From positions 1 to 10,610 of the forward strand of contig RKRU01000028.1 of the NCBI GenBank assembly GCA_007571225.1: DNA of 10,610 bases. Reading direction: 5' to 3'. Positions 1 to 7,700 of this stretch are shown here, one piece after another (the stretch's first letter is position 1; every line of letters begins with the position of its first letter). The position numbers were made by a program, and so were the translations under genes. This DNA is from Nitrosopumilaceae archaeon (GTDB lineage: Archaea; Thermoproteota; Nitrososphaeria; Nitrososphaerales; Nitrosopumilaceae). The notes under the pieces were generated by a model. It was not told the origin of the DNA and ran no database searches. It worked only from the letters and a program-made list of their open reading frames with translations.

Positions 1-142
1 CGATGGAAATCCCGCTAAAAATCAGCCCCAGTCAGACCCACAAACAGCCCAAATGAACTGTAGAAATCTAGGGAAAAGAGGCTAGCTGGACAACGCCGGA
101 CTATTAGAAACAGATTTAATTTAAAAATTCTGTTAGCCCCTA

Positions 143-160
143 TGTTGAATTTTGTGGGTG
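143..160 (+). repeat. 18-bp dispersed direct repeat, copy 1
   Basis: TGTTGAATTTTGTGGGTG occurs here and, exactly, at 9307-9324 in the same orientation. About 30-50 bases upstream of each copy is a similar block: GCCGGACTATTAGAAAC here (95-111), GCCAACACTATTGGAAAC there (9218-9235). Spacing to the 18-mer differs between the two. Confidence 0.6.
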
Positions 161-252
161 AGTATTTTCTCCCCAATTGGACATTTTGGTAGGACTGAGA
201 TGATGATGACATCGTTCTTGATGTGAGACTGGTATGCGTACCGGCCGAATGT

Positions 253-705
253 CTACCCGGGTGTATGTACGGGCCCCTCTACTACATGTCTGTGGCCGTA
301 CTTTTGGGCCTGCCAGAATCTATAGTATTCCTTCTCGTCTTTTGTTATGGGGTTTGCTGTGCGCCTTCTGCGGCCTCCTAAAAGATTGTCCCTTGCCGTT
401 TTGCCCGGGCGTTTCTGATCTCCCTTACGTGGGTGGTCTAGTTGGTCTGTAGGCGCACAGGTGGTTTGATGCCCCTGTCTATGCAGGCCTGTATACTTTT
501 GTGTGTTTTGCTTGCGCCGTCTGAAGGAACTAATGTCCCAGATCGTGGTGTGGTCTGGAGTCTCGTGGCCTGAAATCATCTCTTGTGGCGCCCCTGTAGG
601 CTGTCCGTGTGAAATGTGCGCTGCGGTGCAAATTGGAGCGGCAATTGTAATCGTGCCTTTGGCATTGTAATGGAGACTCTCCCTCTGGCTGCCTGCCTTC
701 TTCAA
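253..705 (-). CDS. Doubtful hypothetical protein, about 150 aa
   Basis: An open frame of 150 codons starts at TTG (703-705); an ATG at 577-579 would give about 108 residues. I do not recognise the product. It is rich in Gln, His, Thr, Arg and Lys, poor in Leu and Val, and has no membrane segment, signal peptide or motif I can name. The last 40 residues are the most protein-like part: a run of four arginines, then KEYYRFWQAQKYGHRHVV near the end, using ordinary codons for this genome. No Shine-Dalgarno precedes either start. It lies 57 bases downstream of diphthine synthase on the same strand, so read-through transcription is possible. It could equally be a chance frame in non-coding DNA. Confidence 0.2.
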   Translation of the reverse strand: MKKAGSQRESLHYNAKGTITIAAPICTAAHISHGQPTGAPQEMISGHETPDHTTIWDISSFRRRKQNTQKYTGLHRQGHQTTCAPTDQLDHPRKGDQKRPGKTARDNLLGGRRRRTANPITKDEKEYYRFWQAQKYGHRHVVEGPVHTPG

Positions 706-761
706 CTTGCGTGCGCGTATTAACTACATGTACAATGGAGCCGCATACTAACTGGTAGCAG

Positions 762-1895
762 TCACGACTCTCCCCTGAACCCTATATCGGACACCTGTCT
801 GAGCGCATCAACTAGTCCGTCGGCATATCCTATGCTCAGAACCGCAACATCTGCGTGGCCGTCCTTTTTTACAAAGTCTTCAGCATCACTAACGTACCGT
901 CCTGCATTGTCTAGTATGTCAATGAGTCTTGCATCCCCCGTACAGGACTCCCTAGTCTCCTCTATAGATCTTCTGATTAGGGGGGCGTACTTTTCAACCA
1001 TCTGGTCTGCAATGCGCCGCGGTACGCAGATGCCCGGCTCGGATGAGGGAGGAGGGGGATCGATGCACTCTGCAAGCATCTCGAGCGCCTCGACTTCGGT
1101 AAAATGAAGCCTGCCTGGTATTATTATGGTGTGCGGCGGATCGCCAAACCCGCCTCTTCTCCCAACTAGGCTTGATACCGTGCCTGCCGTAATGTGCTGG
1201 TCGCCAAATCCCACCCTTGACGCTACTATGGCATACGTGTCATCTAGCACGACTCTTCTGCGCTGCCCAGACTCCGCTGCGGCCAGTCCCTTCAGAGCTG
1301 CTACGGGGTCCAGAAAGAAACTCTGGCCGTCCCCGTACTCGGTTCCCTCTCTGTCGTATTCGAGCAGGAGCAGCGTGTGCTCTGACTCTATCGAGTTCTT
1401 GTATATGATATAATACGGGGAGATCATGCTGGCCTGGTCCCTCATTATGGTCGCCATCCTGCCCATCTTGTAGTGGTGGAGGCCGCACTCCCCCACAACC
1501 GATGTTGGCGAGGAGGATGCATGAATTGTCTGTACTGCGATTCCCCGTCTTTTGGCCCTGCACATGAGCTCCGTGTGGGTGGTCGCCACCAGCGGATCCC
1601 CGTATGTAAGCAGCACTACGTTGTATCCGGGCTTTTCGGCGTTGTCTAGTATCTCGCCACCGTCCTCTACCATCCATCTCCTTGCTTCTATTATACTGCA
1701 TCTGGTCTTGGCAAGTTTCATGATTTCATCATGTGGGAACATGTTTGCATCCTGCCGGCCGGCAGATGCGGCCGGGGGTATGGGGCTTGTAAACATGTCT
1801 GCGTATATGATGTCTGCTTCTGCAAGTACAGCCGCTCCGCGTTTGGGAAGTGAGTCCAGCCACGATATGCCTGCTCCTACAAACCAGAGTGTCAT
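762..1895 (-). CDS. dphB: Diphthine synthase (Dph5/DphB) with C-terminal DUF357 domain
   Basis: This SAM-dependent methyltransferase modifies the amino-carboxypropyl-histidine of translation elongation factor 2 to make diphthine, the second step of archaeal diphthamide synthesis, in the cytoplasm. The 377-residue product opens with the family's MTLWFVGAGI strand and AEADIIYADMFTSPIP (residues 25-40). It carries TYGDPLVATTHTEL (98-111), the SAM-binding GDP loop, and GECGLHHYKMGRMATI (135-150). The catalytic fold ends near residue 275. After a proline-rich linker (280-286), residues 295-370 match the pattern of DUF357, ending in DAEDFVKKDGHADVAVLSIG followed by YADGLVDAL. DUF357 is usually a short separate protein, and its function is unknown. 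The ATG overlaps the lysK stop as ATGA, with AAGGA a few bases upstream, which fixes this start and suggests translational coupling. A longer reading to 2060 would run into lysK and is rejected. Confidence 0.93.
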   Translation of the reverse strand: MTLWFVGAGISWLDSLPKRGAAVLAEADIIYADMFTSPIPPAASAGRQDANMFPHDEIMKLAKTRCSIIEARRWMVEDGGEILDNAEKPGYNVVLLTYGDPLVATTHTELMCRAKRRGIAVQTIHASSSPTSVVGECGLHHYKMGRMATIMRDQASMISPYYIIYKNSIESEHTLLLLEYDREGTEYGDGQSFFLDPVAALKGLAAAESGQRRRVVLDDTYAIVASRVGFGDQHITAGTVSSLVGRRGGFGDPPHTIIIPGRLHFTEVEALEMLAECIDPPPPSSEPGICVPRRIADQMVEKYAPLIRRSIEETRESCTGDARLIDILDNAGRYVSDAEDFVKKDGHADVAVLSIGYADGLVDALRQVSDIGFRGES

Positions 1896-3046
1896 CGCAT
1901 CATCCTTGTCATCTTCTTGTCGTGGAGTATCTTCAGGCGCCTCAGCACCTCTGTAAGGATCTCTATGCCCTTTAGATACTCCCCGATCGAGACCTTCTCG
2001 TCTATGGTGTGGGACTCGTGGGGATCGCCTGGGCCGTATGTAACTACTGGTATGCCCCACTGGTTTCCAAGAACGTTCATGTCCCCTGTACCCGTCTTTC
2101 TGACAAGCATCGGCCTCTCATCTTCGATATTAAGCACGCCTAGGGTCAGCGCCCTGATCAGGGGGGAGTCGTGGGGAGCCTCAAACGGCTCGGTCTCATC
2201 TAGTATCGAGTAGAAGGATTCTACCCCGCGCTCCTTGGTGATTTCCCGGACCAAGGTTGCAACCTTCTGTTCTGTGGCCTTGCAGCTTCCTCCAATTGGA
2301 ATCCTGATGTCAAATGTAGTCTCACATTCCATGGGTGTGACGTTGTGGCTGGTGCCGCCGCTGATCAGCGTGGTGGTGGCAGTCAGCATTCCAGTCTTAC
2401 TCTTATCTTCTTGGCCTTTTTCCAGCTCCTCCTTGAGCGCGGTTATGAAGGTAATGGATTCGGTTATGGCGTTCTTGGAGAGCCACGGTGCGCTTGCATG
2501 GGAGCTGTCCTTTATGCTGATTTTGAGGTTTATGGCTAGCCTCCCCTTGTATGCTATGGTGACGCGCTTTATGCCGCTGGGCTCGCCGAATATGGCATAG
2601 TCTATGTCCATCTTCTTCTTGACCAAGTTCTTTATGCCCGTAGCGTTGCCCTCCTCGTCTACTGCCCCCACAAAGGTTATGGTTCCATTCCCCTCTGGAA
2701 CAGCTGCAGCCGCAAAGAGCATGGCCATGAGCGGGGCCTTTGCATCTGATGCCCCGCGCCCATACATCGAGTCGCCGATGATTCGTACCGGCACCTTGCC
2801 CGGCACCACATCCATGTGTCCGCATAGCATGACCCGGGGTGATCCGGTTCCCTTCTTTGCAATTACATTTCCCACCTCGTCTATGCGTATGTCCGTAAAT
2901 CCCAGTTCGTCGCACCTCTCTGCAAGAAACTCGGCCATGGGGGTTTCATGCTTTGATGGGGTATACAGCCTCAAAGCCTTCTCAAGCATCCTTGTTTCAT
3001 ACCTCTTTGTGTCCGGTATACGTGATCTTGTATTGTGTTGTGGCAA
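1892..3046 (-). CDS. lysK: [LysW]-lysine/ornithine hydrolase LysK (M20 metallopeptidase)
   Basis: LysK cleaves the isopeptide bond between the carrier LysW and the finished amino acid, releasing lysine (and ornithine in lineages that share the carrier). The M20 two-metal site is visible. Numbered from the TTG start: GHMD with H77 and D79, the bridging aspartate D101 in GRGASDAK, the catalytic pair E131/E132 in DEEGNATG, E155 in GEPS, and a late histidine in PHESHTIDEK (343-352). HASAP (183-187) and KTGTGDMNVLG (317-327) are further LysK-like signatures. The start is uncertain. TTG at 3046 has GGGAGG about 11 bases upstream and lies 5 bases after the lysX stop. ATG at 2987-2989 (residue 20) has GAGGT upstream and would leave 8 residues before the conserved YTPS. 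The stop overlaps the next gene by 4 bases. Length is near family norm, with no broken motif. Confidence 0.91.
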   Translation of the reverse strand: MPQHNTRSRIPDTKRYETRMLEKALRLYTPSKHETPMAEFLAERCDELGFTDIRIDEVGNVIAKKGTGSPRVMLCGHMDVVPGKVPVRIIGDSMYGRGASDAKAPLMAMLFAAAAVPEGNGTITFVGAVDEEGNATGIKNLVKKKMDIDYAIFGEPSGIKRVTIAYKGRLAINLKISIKDSSHASAPWLSKNAITESITFITALKEELEKGQEDKSKTGMLTATTTLISGGTSHNVTPMECETTFDIRIPIGGSCKATEQKVATLVREITKERGVESFYSILDETEPFEAPHDSPLIRALTLGVLNIEDERPMLVRKTGTGDMNVLGNQWGIPVVTYGPGDPHESHTIDEKVSIGEYLKGIEILTEVLRRLKILHDKKMTRMMR

Positions 3047-3051
3047 CCCTG

Positions 3052-3987
3052 TTAGCGCCTCCCATTATGTTCTGTGGCAAACTCCAGCATAAGTCTAGGT
3101 ATGTCTACGCCGCAGACCCTTACAGTATTCTTGTACTCTGTAGTGTTATTTATCTCGTGGACAAGTAGTCCCCTCGCATCATCCTCCATGAGATCTACTC
3201 CGACTATGTCGCCCTGTACGGCGTCTTTTGCCTTTATACAGATATCCTCCATCTCCTTTGTGACGTTGCACGGGTCGGCTCTGCCTCCGAGGGCAGTATT
3301 GGTCTTCCAATTGTTCTCGCCTTCAGATGTCCTGTATATGGCGGCCACTATCTCGTCTCCCACCATTATGGCCCTGATGTCCCTTGGGGGCCTTGATACG
3401 AACTCCTCCATGTAATGTATGTGGTGTATGGGATACATGGTCTCCCTTCCCTCTATGATTCCCTCGGCCGCATCCATGTCGGTCAACTTTGAGACCATCC
3501 TACCCCAGCTGCCAACTGTAGGCTTGATTACTGCAGGAAACCCGGTCCTTTTTAGGTGTGCAAGCGCCGCATCCTTTGAGAATGCCACTGTGGCATGAGG
3601 AGTCGGTACGCCGGCCCTGACGAGCAACATATGTGTAAAGAGCTTGTTGCCTGCAAGAATTCCCGTCTGCAGGCAGTTGATCACCCTCTCCCCCTGTCCC
3701 TCTAGCGCCGCAGTGGAGTGCAGATTTCTGTAGTAGCTTACACACCTCTGTAGTATGGTGCCGTATGTGGCAACACAGGGCATGCTGTCTGCAGGAGCTG
3801 CTGTACTTTCAGGTGTCGTTGTGTCTGCATTTGTACCGTTGTCACCATTGCTGCCATTACCTAGGCCTAGTGCTAGGTTCTTGCAGTTGAGCATCCATAC
3901 GTCGATTCCGACCTTCTTTCCTGCTTCAAGCAAGGCCTTCTCCTCCCACCGTATGGTATCGTAGAGAACGGTAACGTCAGGATTCAC
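3052..3987 (-). CDS. lysX: LysW-2-aminoadipate ligase LysX (ATP-grasp), with low-complexity insert
   Basis: LysX is an ATP-grasp ligase joining the amino group of 2-aminoadipate to the C-terminal side-chain carboxylate of LysW, the committing step of carrier-bound lysine synthesis. The related ArgX does this with glutamate. Numbered from the GTG at 3987 (311 residues): an N-terminal LYDTIRWEEKALLEAGKKVG, RCVSYYRNLHSTAALEGQG near 81-99, the ATP-binding KPTVGSWGRM (155-164), and the signature EINNTTEYKNTVRV (278-291) near the substrate site. I chose GTG because GTGA overlaps the lysW stop; a TTG three codons upstream is also possible. Residues 43-68 form a Gly/Asn/Asp/Thr/Ala-rich insert just before the conserved QRCVSYYR block, where relatives have only a short loop. 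I cannot tell from sequence whether the enzyme takes 2-aminoadipate, glutamate or both; in some archaea LysX and ArgX roles are split or merged. Confidence 0.92.
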   Translation of the reverse strand: MNPDVTVLYDTIRWEEKALLEAGKKVGIDVWMLNCKNLALGLGNGSNGDNGTNADTTTPESTAAPADSMPCVATYGTILQRCVSYYRNLHSTAALEGQGERVINCLQTGILAGNKLFTHMLLVRAGVPTPHATVAFSKDAALAHLKRTGFPAVIKPTVGSWGRMVSKLTDMDAAEGIIEGRETMYPIHHIHYMEEFVSRPPRDIRAIMVGDEIVAAIYRTSEGENNWKTNTALGGRADPCNVTKEMEDICIKAKDAVQGDIVGVDLMEDDARGLLVHEINNTTEYKNTVRVCGVDIPRLMLEFATEHNGRR

Positions 3988-4151
3988 TGCCCCCAATCCT
4001 CGCCGACCGTCTGGGCTGGCCTGAGATCGAAGTCTTCTTTGCCCGTTGCCAGCTCAAAGCTCGCACCACACTCTGGACACGTTACAATCTCCCCCTCCAG
4101 CGCGTCGGCCGGGACGGGGATCTCGGCGTCGCATTCTTCACAACTTGACAT
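3984..4151 (-). CDS. lysW: Amino-group carrier protein LysW, ending in Gln
   Basis: LysW is a small acidic zinc-ribbon protein that protects and presents the amino group of lysine (and arginine) intermediates. The substrate is attached to its C-terminal residue, and downstream enzymes recognise its acidic surface. The 55-residue product has two zinc-binding pairs, CEEC (4-7) and CPEC (25-28), then GASFEL and the conserved tail GEDWG. Size and layout are typical. Characterised LysW proteins end EDWGE, and the last Glu is the attachment point. Here the final codon is CAG, giving EDWGQ. The ATG at 4149-4151 is chosen because GAGAGGT lies 5 bases upstream and the protein then begins just before the first zinc pair. 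An in-frame extension to 4226 adds 25 unrelated residues. It is first in the operon and overlaps lysX by 4 bases. Confidence 0.95.
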   Translation of the reverse strand: MSSCEECDAEIPVPADALEGEIVTCPECGASFELATGKEDFDLRPAQTVGEDWGQ

Positions 4152-4156
4152 GCTGT

Positions 4157-4163
4157 ACCTCTC
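4157..4163 (-). promoter_or_regulatory. Shine-Dalgarno of lysW
   Basis: On the minus strand GAGAGGT lies 5 bases before the lysW ATG and pairs well with the archaeal anti-Shine-Dalgarno sequence. It decides the 55-residue LysW start over longer in-frame readings. Confidence 0.6.
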
Positions 4164-4190
4164 TATTGCGCATTTATCATGGTTGCGGTA

Positions 4191-4198
4191 GTTTATGG
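4191..4198 (-). promoter_or_regulatory. Possible TATA box of the lysWXK-dphB operon
   Basis: CCATAAAC on the minus strand lies about 40 bases upstream of the lysW ATG. A start site 25-30 bases downstream would give a short leader that still includes the Shine-Dalgarno. It is a poor match to a strong archaeal box. A 10-base palindrome CTGCATGCAG (4221-4230) lies just upstream, in a position suitable for an operator or activator site. That role is inference from position only. Confidence 0.3.
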
Positions 4199-4534
4199 TG
4201 GTTCGCTGCCAGATTCCTGTCTGCATGCAGGCTTTGTAGTGGAAGGTCCGACGTGGATACAGGCAGACACCAGTTGTTGTAAATGATGTATATCTTGAGA
4301 TATCTATACTGCATCATCATATCATCATCATCATATCATCATCATCATATCATCATCCTGACTGTCTGTGTCCTCTGCGTCTGTACAGCCTGCTTGGAGG
4401 TGGTGTACGAGTTTGGTAGATTGTTTGTTGCTACTAAACCTACGGTTACACAAGTTCTACACACGAATACGGGCCTTGTCAAACACGAGAATTATTAATA
4501 CTGTCGACAAAAGTCCGAGTTAGAGGTTACCCAC
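4199..4534. other. Divergent intergenic region upstream of lysW and the SNF2 gene
   Basis: No gene is supported here. Beyond the promoter elements and the tandem repeat listed separately, it contains the palindrome CTGCATGCAG (4221-4230), a TGTCTGC/GCAGACA pair (4218-4224 and 4263-4269), and a short dyad ATATC-TTGA-GATAT (4290-4303) just left of the ATC repeat. A plus-strand open frame at 4283-4498 owes its His/Ser-rich middle to the repeat and is not convincing. Confidence 0.5.
4312..4357. repeat. Tandem ATC-type repeat with 14-bp higher unit
   Basis: CAT/ATC triplets are interrupted at regular spacing by an extra AT. The tract reads as two perfect copies of the 14-mer ATCATCATCATCAT (4321-4334 and 4335-4348) flanked by partial copies. 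It is intergenic, about 160 bases upstream of lysW and 350 upstream of the SNF2 start. Such simple repeats usually arise by strand slippage. Confidence 0.85.
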
Positions 4535-4542
4535 TTTATAAG
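4535..4542 (+). promoter_or_regulatory. TATA-like box upstream of the structured element
   Basis: TTTATAAG is a good archaeal TATA box. A start site about 22-26 bases downstream would fall at roughly 4561-4566, the left end of the 4561-4639 inverted-repeat structure. No clear purine-rich BRE is seen upstream. Confidence 0.45.
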
Positions 4543-4560
4543 CACCCAGTAGATGTTTGG

Positions 4561-4639
4561 GTCCCTCATGCCTGAATGGCTAATCTCAGGCACAAATTCG
4601 GCAGATTGCATACGCCTAATCTTAATGGTTGTGAGGGAC
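4561..4639 (+). ncRNA. Candidate structured RNA or cruciform, three-way junction, family unknown
   Basis: GTCCCTCA (4561-4568) pairs perfectly with TGAGGGAC (4632-4639), enclosing 63 bases. Directly adjoining it, TGCCTGA (4569-4575) pairs with TCAGGCA (4586-4592) around a 10-base loop. The rest folds as a third arm: AGATT (4603-4607) with AATCT (4618-4622), extended by ATT/AAT (4596-4598, 4624-4626) and CAA/TTG (4593-4595, 4629-4631) with small bulges. All three helices can meet without unpaired junction bases. A TATA-like box lies about 20 bases before it. The outline resembles a tRNA lacking a T arm, but there is no TTC-RA T loop, no normal 7-base anticodon loop and no CCA directly after the discriminator position. 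It could be an independent small RNA, a structured leader of the SNF2 mRNA, or a DNA-level cruciform. The strand is assigned from the TATA box. Confidence 0.4.
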
Positions 4640-4659
4640 ATACCATACAATCTTTAGAG

Positions 4660-4678
4660 TTTAAATATAATAATATAA
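4660..4678 (+). promoter_or_regulatory. TATA-box region of the SNF2 gene
   Basis: A very AT-rich run (starting TTTAAATA at 4660-4667 and continuing TAATAATATAA) stands out from its surroundings. A start site 25 or so bases further on gives a leader of about 15-20 bases before ATG 4708, without a clear Shine-Dalgarno. It supports 4708 as the SNF2 start. Confidence 0.5.
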
Positions 4679-4707
4679 CACGTTTGAGATGTAAGAGAAG
4701 AGTACGT

Positions 4708-7700
4708 ATGATTATACTGCACATGTCTGAATACAAGGGCGAACTGTTTGTGTGGGGGGAGAGCTCCCGTGATGAGGAAGCCACGAAAACAAAAAGGAGA
4801 AGGCGCAAGGCAGATAATGATGATGGTGACGACGGTTATTATCCGTATGGCTCCACTCCAGATGAACTAGTAGAGGTCCTAAAGTCACTTGAGATACAAT
4901 CAACGCCATCTAAAATCAAGAACCACATAGCCAGCGTGACCGTCTGGTTGCCCTCCATTGGTGACAAGCCAATCCCGTCAAGCAGAATTATTGCAGAATC
5001 TCCGTATTCCACAGACGATGGTGACGGTGACAATTTAACTGAAGAGGTAGCAGTAACGTGCAGGCCTTGGCAGGTCTACTCGTTGATGATACCGCTTGAC
5101 ATCTCCATATCCATAATGCGCGCTGCTGACAACAACAGGACACTGGGCCGGGGTATAGTAGTTGGAACGGACCTGACATATTGGTCGACTGTTCTGCATA
5201 TTGCCAACTCTATGATCATGCGGCAGCAGATGTTGCCAGACGTGAGGCGGCACGGCTACGATGATCATCATATGCAAAACATGGACGACCACAACGGCAA
5301 GGAAGAGGTAGAGTATGACGCCGTATGGAGTCCGGTCTTTTCAGGCGAGGATGTCGAAAAGATAATCACGTTGTCTGCAAACATGCCGTCGTCTGCACGG
5401 GCCATGGCCCCCTACGACAGCAACACCCCGCCAGAGGAGCACCCTGCATCTCTAGTCAAGCGTGTTATAACCACACTTGCAGACTACCTGATGCGCAGCG
5501 CCATACGTAAAAGTGACAAAAAATACACCTACAAGCGCACCAAGTTTGACAGTCCGCATGATGCTTGGCTTTATGCCCTTGCTGCTAATGACAGAAAGGT
5601 GAGTGGTAGGCCTGATCAGATTACAGAACTCGTAAACCAGATCTACAAGTGGCAGCGGCCGGTCACTATGCTGTCAAGATTTCCATTCCGCTTGTGCTTT
5701 CGCCTAGAAGAGCCGCTAAACGAGGCAGATTATGAAAATTATTCTGAGATAAAAGAGAGTAGAATCAATCCGGACAAGTGGTGGGTGCGATATCTTCTCC
5801 AGGCCAATGATGATCCCAGCCTGCTCATTCCAGTCGAAGAGGCCTGGAAGGGCAACAGCGGCGTACTAAAGGTGAGCATGCAGAACATAAAGGAGTTTTT
5901 GTTGTTGTCGCTTGGCCAGGCCTCCAGAATATGCCCTGATATAGCCGACCGGCTTGGAATATCCAAGATGGACGGCCACACGCTGGATTCTAATGGTGCC
6001 TACAACTTTCTTACTCAGGAGGCGGCCGCACTCAAACAGACAGGCTACGGCGTAATGCTACCTGCGTGGTGGTCCGACAGAAAAAGAAACAAGCTTCTGG
6101 CCAAGCCACACGCAAGTACCACCTCAAAATGGGGCGGCGGGAGCATACGGAACTCCCTCTTCAACTTTGACTGGTCCGTTGCCCTAGGAGACCAAAACGT
6201 GACTGTAGAGGAGTTAAACGAACTTGCCGAGCAAAAACAGTCCCTGATACAGGTGCGCGGGGAATGGATGGAGGTCAATGCAGACGAAATCAGGGCCGCA
6301 ATTGTATTTATGAACAAATATCAAAAGAAGATGAATCTTAGTGACATGTATAGGATGACTACAGAAGTGCCCGACATAATAGAGATGGGCCGTATTGAGG
6401 CCGACGGATGGCTGGGCGACATGCTCGAACGCCTTGAGAGCAAGAACGTACTTGAGGAACTAGAACAGCCTGCGAACTTTTCAGGCACACTGCGGCCCTA
6501 CCAGATCAGGGGCTACTCGTGGCTTGCATTCTTGCGGCAGTATGGACTAGGCGGATGTCTTGCAGACGACATGGGCCTTGGAAAGACTATACAGATGTTG
6601 GCATCCATACAAAAGGACTGGAACGAGGGCGTAAAGCGGCCCATTCTACTGATCTGTCCCATGTCGGTAATGGGAAACTGGCAGAGGGAGGCCAAAAAAT
6701 TCACCCCTGAACTGCCCGTAATGATACACCACGGCACGGCCAGGAACAAGGGCAAGGAGTTTGAAGAGTCCGTGCAGAACAACGCCATAATAATATCCAG
6801 CTACGGACTCTTGCTGCGGGATGTCGAGATGCTGCGAGAGGTGCAGTGGGGCGGAATAGTGTTAGACGAGGCGCAGAACATAAAAAATGCCGCCACAAAA
6901 CAGTCAAGGGCCGCCCGCACGCTCTCATCAGATTACAGGTTTGCACTCACAGGCACGCCTGTGGAGAACAACGTAGGTGACCTCTGGTCCATAATGGAGT
7001 TTCTCAACTCGGGTATTCTCGGCTCGCAGGCGGAGTTTGAACGCAACTTTCTTGCGCCCATACACGCAAGGGCCGACACCGATGCATCAGATAAGCTCAA
7101 GCGCATAACAGAGCCGTTCATACTCAGAAGACTAAAGACTGACAAGTCCATAATATCAGACCTTCCAGATAAGATAGAGAACAAGGTGTACTGTACGCTG
7201 ACAAAGGAGCAGGCAAGCCTGTACGTCTCAATACAGAAGGAGGCAGAGCGGGTTATGGCCGAAGAGGAGGGTATTAAAAGAAAGGGAGTCATACTTGCCA
7301 CCATGTCCAAGCTGAAGCAGGTCTGCAACCATCCTGCTCAGCTGCTAAAGGACAACTCCAAGATAGCAGACAGGTCAGGCAAGCTGGCAAGGCTGACTGA
7401 GATGATCGAAGAGATAGTCCAGGTGGGTGACAGGGCCCTGATCTTTACGCAGTTTGTGGAGATGGGTACCATCATAAAGCAGCACCTGCAAGAGACGCTA
7501 GGAATAGAGATACTCTTTTTGCATGGCTCGATCTCACAAAAGAAGCGCGACGTAATGGTACAACAGTTTCAGTCAACAGACGATGACGGTGATGTGGATA
7601 ATCCTCGCATATTCATAGTCTCACTCAAGGCCGGAGGTACCGGGCTCAACTTGACTGCCGCAAACCACGTATTTCATTTTGACCGCTGGTGGAATCCCGC

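Larger units (their letters stand above)
1..761. other. Left flank without a firmly supported gene
   Basis: No recognisable gene lies between the window edge and the end of the diphthine synthase gene. The first 200 bases are AT-rich, with short inverted repeats (AACAGA at 109-114 against TCTGTT at 129-134). Positions 143-160 carry an 18-base word repeated exactly at 9307-9324. Bases 230-700 are less AT-rich and contain one long minus-strand open frame, listed separately with low confidence. No clear hairpin plus T-run follows the diphthine synthase stop codon. Confidence 0.5.

Noticed and set aside
1240..1701. Long minus-strand frame inside the diphthine synthase gene, and similar plus-strand frames under the lys operon
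   Set aside because: They are alternate-frame readings of genes with clear conserved motifs, and have biased, motif-free composition.
1896..2060. Longer N-terminus for diphthine synthase
   Set aside because: The extra 55 residues are an out-of-frame reading of lysK, and the family starts at the MTLWFVG strand.
4152..4226. Longer LysW start
   Set aside because: The added residues match nothing in the family, and a good Shine-Dalgarno precedes the shorter start.
4283..4498. His/Ser-rich plus-strand protein
   Set aside because: Its composition comes from the ATC repeat, and no start signal or family is visible.
4561..4639. tRNA gene
   Set aside because: Outline and length fit, but there is no T arm with TTC-R-A, the second arm's loop is 10 bases, and CCA does not follow the closing stem directly.
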